Assembly: GCA_027013265.1 (NCBI GenBank) | Contig: JALUXQ010000181.1 | Span: 1 to 8,516, forward strand | Source: Campylobacteraceae bacterium | Lineage (GTDB): Bacteria > Campylobacterota > Campylobacteria > Campylobacterales > Sulfurospirillaceae | Direction of reading: 5' to 3' | Length of the DNA stretch: 8,516 nucleotides | Shown: positions 7,109 to 8,516 of the stretch, piece after piece | Layout: each line of letters opens with the position of its first letter | Numbering within the stretch: position 1 is the first letter of the stretch | The notes under the pieces: generated by a model | Told to the model about the DNA's origin: nothing | The model's input: only the letters and a program-made list of their open reading frames with translations | The model's database searches: none | Program-made: the position numbers and the translations under genes

Positions 7109-8208
7109 CAATTATCCTTTTTTCTCAGAATTATACCACTTTCTATATGATTTGTATGAGGAAATTGGTCAAAAATAGCAAAATCAACTACATCAAACTC
7201 TTTTATCAAAAACTCCAAGTCTCTTTTTAGGGTCAAAGGGTTACAAGATATATATATGATATTTTCAAATGCTGCGATAAATTCCAAGCTTTTTTTATCC
7301 ATGCCAGCTCTTGGAGGATCTACAAAAACATGTGAAAAATTATAACTATCTAACTCTACATCTTTAAGCCTATTAAACTCCCGCTCTTTTTTTAGGGCAC
7401 TTGTCAACTCTTCTACACTCATTCTTAGAAATTTAATATTAGTTATATTGTTTAGACTACAACTATATATGGCTGATTTTATAGAAGTTTTAGATATTTC
7501 TGTCGCCAAAACTCTTGTAAATTTTGAGCTAAGAGGAAGTGTAAAATTTCCATGACCACAATACAACTCAAGCAAATCGAACGAGTTTTGGACATGTGAG
7601 CAAACCCATTCTATCATCTTCTCATTTACAGATCTATTTGGCTGCGAAAATCCACCCTCTATAATCTTATATCTATACTTTGCATCCCCGACTTGAAGTG
7701 TCTCTATTATAAAATCTTGAGTCAATACCTCTTTGATTTTCCTAGCTCTTCCTATAACGAATAAGTCAAACTTATCCTCTAGCCTCTTAGCCTCATTTTT
7801 CCACTTCATGCCTATCTTTTTATGGTATATGAGTGTCACTAGCACAGAATCCACAGATGAAAGAAACTCTATGGCATAGAGCCCATCTTTTAGCTCATCG
7901 CTTGATTCAAGCTCATTTATCAGTTTTGGCATCAAAGAGTATATTTGAGCGTCAACCTTTGGGCACTCATCAATTTTCAAAATACTCTTGTTGTCGAGTC
8001 TATGCATACCGTAGTATATCTTCTGTCCCTCATGCCAGATTCTAAACTCCGCTCTACCTCTATAATGCACATCTTTTGAAACGAAAAAATCAAACTTTTC
8101 CAAACTAAAAAGCTCTTTTATATACTCTTTTTTGTCCTCTATTTGTTTGGAGTATGGGATTTCATATAGACTGCAACTCCCACAACTACCAAAGTATCTA
8201 CACTCCAT
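7108..8208 (-). CDS. trmA: TrmA-like tRNA (uracil-5-)-methyltransferase with Fe-S-type cysteines
   Basis: Predicted SAM-dependent m5U methyltransferase, by similarity to TrmA, which methylates U54 in the tRNA T loop. From ATG 8208 the protein is 366 residues, the same length as E. coli TrmA. TrmA-type segments are HYRGRAEFRIWHEG (48-61), LIYHKK (126-131), FSQPNRSVN (187-195), LLELYCGHGNF (212-222, SAM site), VFVDPPRAGMD (294-304), YISCNP (319-324) with Cys322 as nucleophile, and FDQFPHTNHIES (346-357) with Glu356 as the general base. Unlike E. coli TrmA, it has Cys3, Cys9, Cys12 and Cys82, a CX5CX2C...C pattern that matches the [4Fe-4S] ligands of RlmD; no TRAM domain is present. The ATG overlaps the upstream gene's stop by 11 nt; a TTG at 8232 is possible but adds eight unremarkable residues. 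Target could be tRNA or, less likely, rRNA. Confidence 0.92.
   Translation of the reverse strand: MECRYFGSCGSCSLYEIPYSKQIEDKKEYIKELFSLEKFDFFVSKDVHYRGRAEFRIWHEGQKIYYGMHRLDNKSILKIDECPKVDAQIYSLMPKLINELESSDELKDGLYAIEFLSSVDSVLVTLIYHKKIGMKWKNEAKRLEDKFDLFVIGRARKIKEVLTQDFIIETLQVGDAKYRYKIIEGGFSQPNRSVNEKMIEWVCSHVQNSFDLLELYCGHGNFTLPLSSKFTRVLATEISKTSIKSAIYSCSLNNITNIKFLRMSVEELTSALKKEREFNRLKDVELDSYNFSHVFVDPPRAGMDKKSLEFIAAFENIIYISCNPLTLKRDLEFLIKEFDVVDFAIFDQFPHTNHIESGIILRKKDN
7115..7119 (-). promoter_or_regulatory. Ribosome binding site for the CoA-binding gene
   Basis: AAGGA on the minus strand (7119-7115) sits 6 nt before ATG 7108 and lies inside the last codons of trmA. It supports the ATG in the TGATG junction over the TTG one codon upstream. 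Confidence 0.55.
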
Positions 8209-8516
8209 ACGCAAAAACCATGGCTGTGACAAATCCTATGAGTCCTCCAAAGAATCCTCCCCAGATAACAAGCCAGCCTAAGTGCTCTTTTATAAAGTCT
8301 TGGACTATCTCTTTGACGATTTTAGGGGTCAATTCATCTAGTCTTTTGTCTATCATATTTTCGATCGTTCCTAGCATATCTTCGCTCACTCCAGAGTCCA
8401 AGATATAGTCCTCAAGTTGTGATGAAAACTCCACACTTTGAGAGATTTTTAAAACAGAGGCTTTTAACTTTTCGGTAAATGGCTCTTTTAGAGACTCTAG
8501 CGCGCTCTCGCCACCA
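8198..8516 (-). CDS. DUF445-type membrane protein, C-terminal fragment (5' end outside window)
   Basis: The minus-strand frame is open from the window edge to a TAG at 8198-8200, giving about 105 C-terminal residues. It continues upstream of the in-frame GTG at 8434, which is therefore not taken as the start. The fragment is an amphipathic, charged stretch (ESLKEPFTEKLKASVLK, then MIDKRLDELTPKIVKEIVQD) ending in a hydrophobic helix, LGWLVIWGGFFGGLIGFVTA, plus a few residues. A helix-rich cytoplasmic or periplasmic part followed by a glycine-rich C-terminal membrane segment resembles DUF445 (YheB-like) proteins, whose function is unknown. The identification rests on the terminal segment only and is tentative. 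Its last 11 bases overlap the start of trmA, so it appears to be in the same operon. Confidence 0.65.
   Translation of the reverse strand, partial: GGESALESLKEPFTEKLKASVLKISQSVEFSSQLEDYILDSGVSEDMLGTIENMIDKRLDELTPKIVKEIVQDFIKEHLGWLVIWGGFFGGLIGFVTAMVFAYGV

Noticed and set aside
1..8516. tRNA/rRNA genes, CRISPR arrays, insertion sequences, phage or defence genes
   Set aside because: Coding density is nearly complete with recognised core genes, the largest gap is 47 nt, and no repeats or transposase, integrase or nuclease motifs were seen.

Overview
The window is a compact, AT-rich, AGA- and ATA-heavy stretch of chromosome that looks like a free-living campylobacterote (epsilonproteobacterium) of the Sulfurimonas/Sulfuricurvum type. 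The assignment rests on three things: the gene order nadE - lpxK - thrC - kdsB, which from memory is also the order in Campylobacter jejuni; the protein sequences, which match epsilonproteobacterial family versions; and a T-rich upstream region with a GATAAAAT-type -10 element. No database search was possible, so the genus is an inference.

Plus strand, 1-5462: a tightly packed run of six genes. In order they are the 3' end of nadE (NAD synthetase), a DegT-type sugar aminotransferase, lpxK (lipid A 4'-kinase), argB (acetylglutamate kinase), thrC (threonine synthase) and kdsB (CMP-KDO synthetase). Junctions are overlaps or very short gaps: degT/lpxK overlap by 8 nt, argB/thrC by ATGA, and thrC/kdsB are 4 nt apart. 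The exceptions are 47 nt before degT and 36 nt before argB, where a probable promoter overlaps the lpxK stop codon. Relative to the remembered Campylobacter order, degT and argB are the two extra genes. LpxK and KdsB both serve the inner LPS (lipid A and KDO), and the aminotransferase may belong to the same theme.

Minus strand, 8516-5466: a second tightly packed operon read toward the first. In order of transcription it holds the C-terminal part of a DUF445-type membrane protein (5' end outside the window), a TrmA-like m5U methyltransferase, a small CoA-binding-domain protein and ilvA (threonine ammonia-lyase with an ACT domain). Junctions are an 11-nt overlap, a TGATG 1-nt overlap and a GTGA 4-nt overlap. 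The operons converge with only 3 bp between the kdsB and ilvA stop codons, and no convincing intrinsic terminator is visible there.

These are mainly housekeeping genes; I see no mobile element, CRISPR array, RNA gene, phage or defence system. The most interesting point is that the TrmA-like enzyme carries all four cysteines of an RlmD-type [4Fe-4S] site, which E. coli TrmA lacks. Secondary points are a sugar aminotransferase translationally coupled to lpxK, and several start-codon corrections to GTG or ATG based on overlap junctions.
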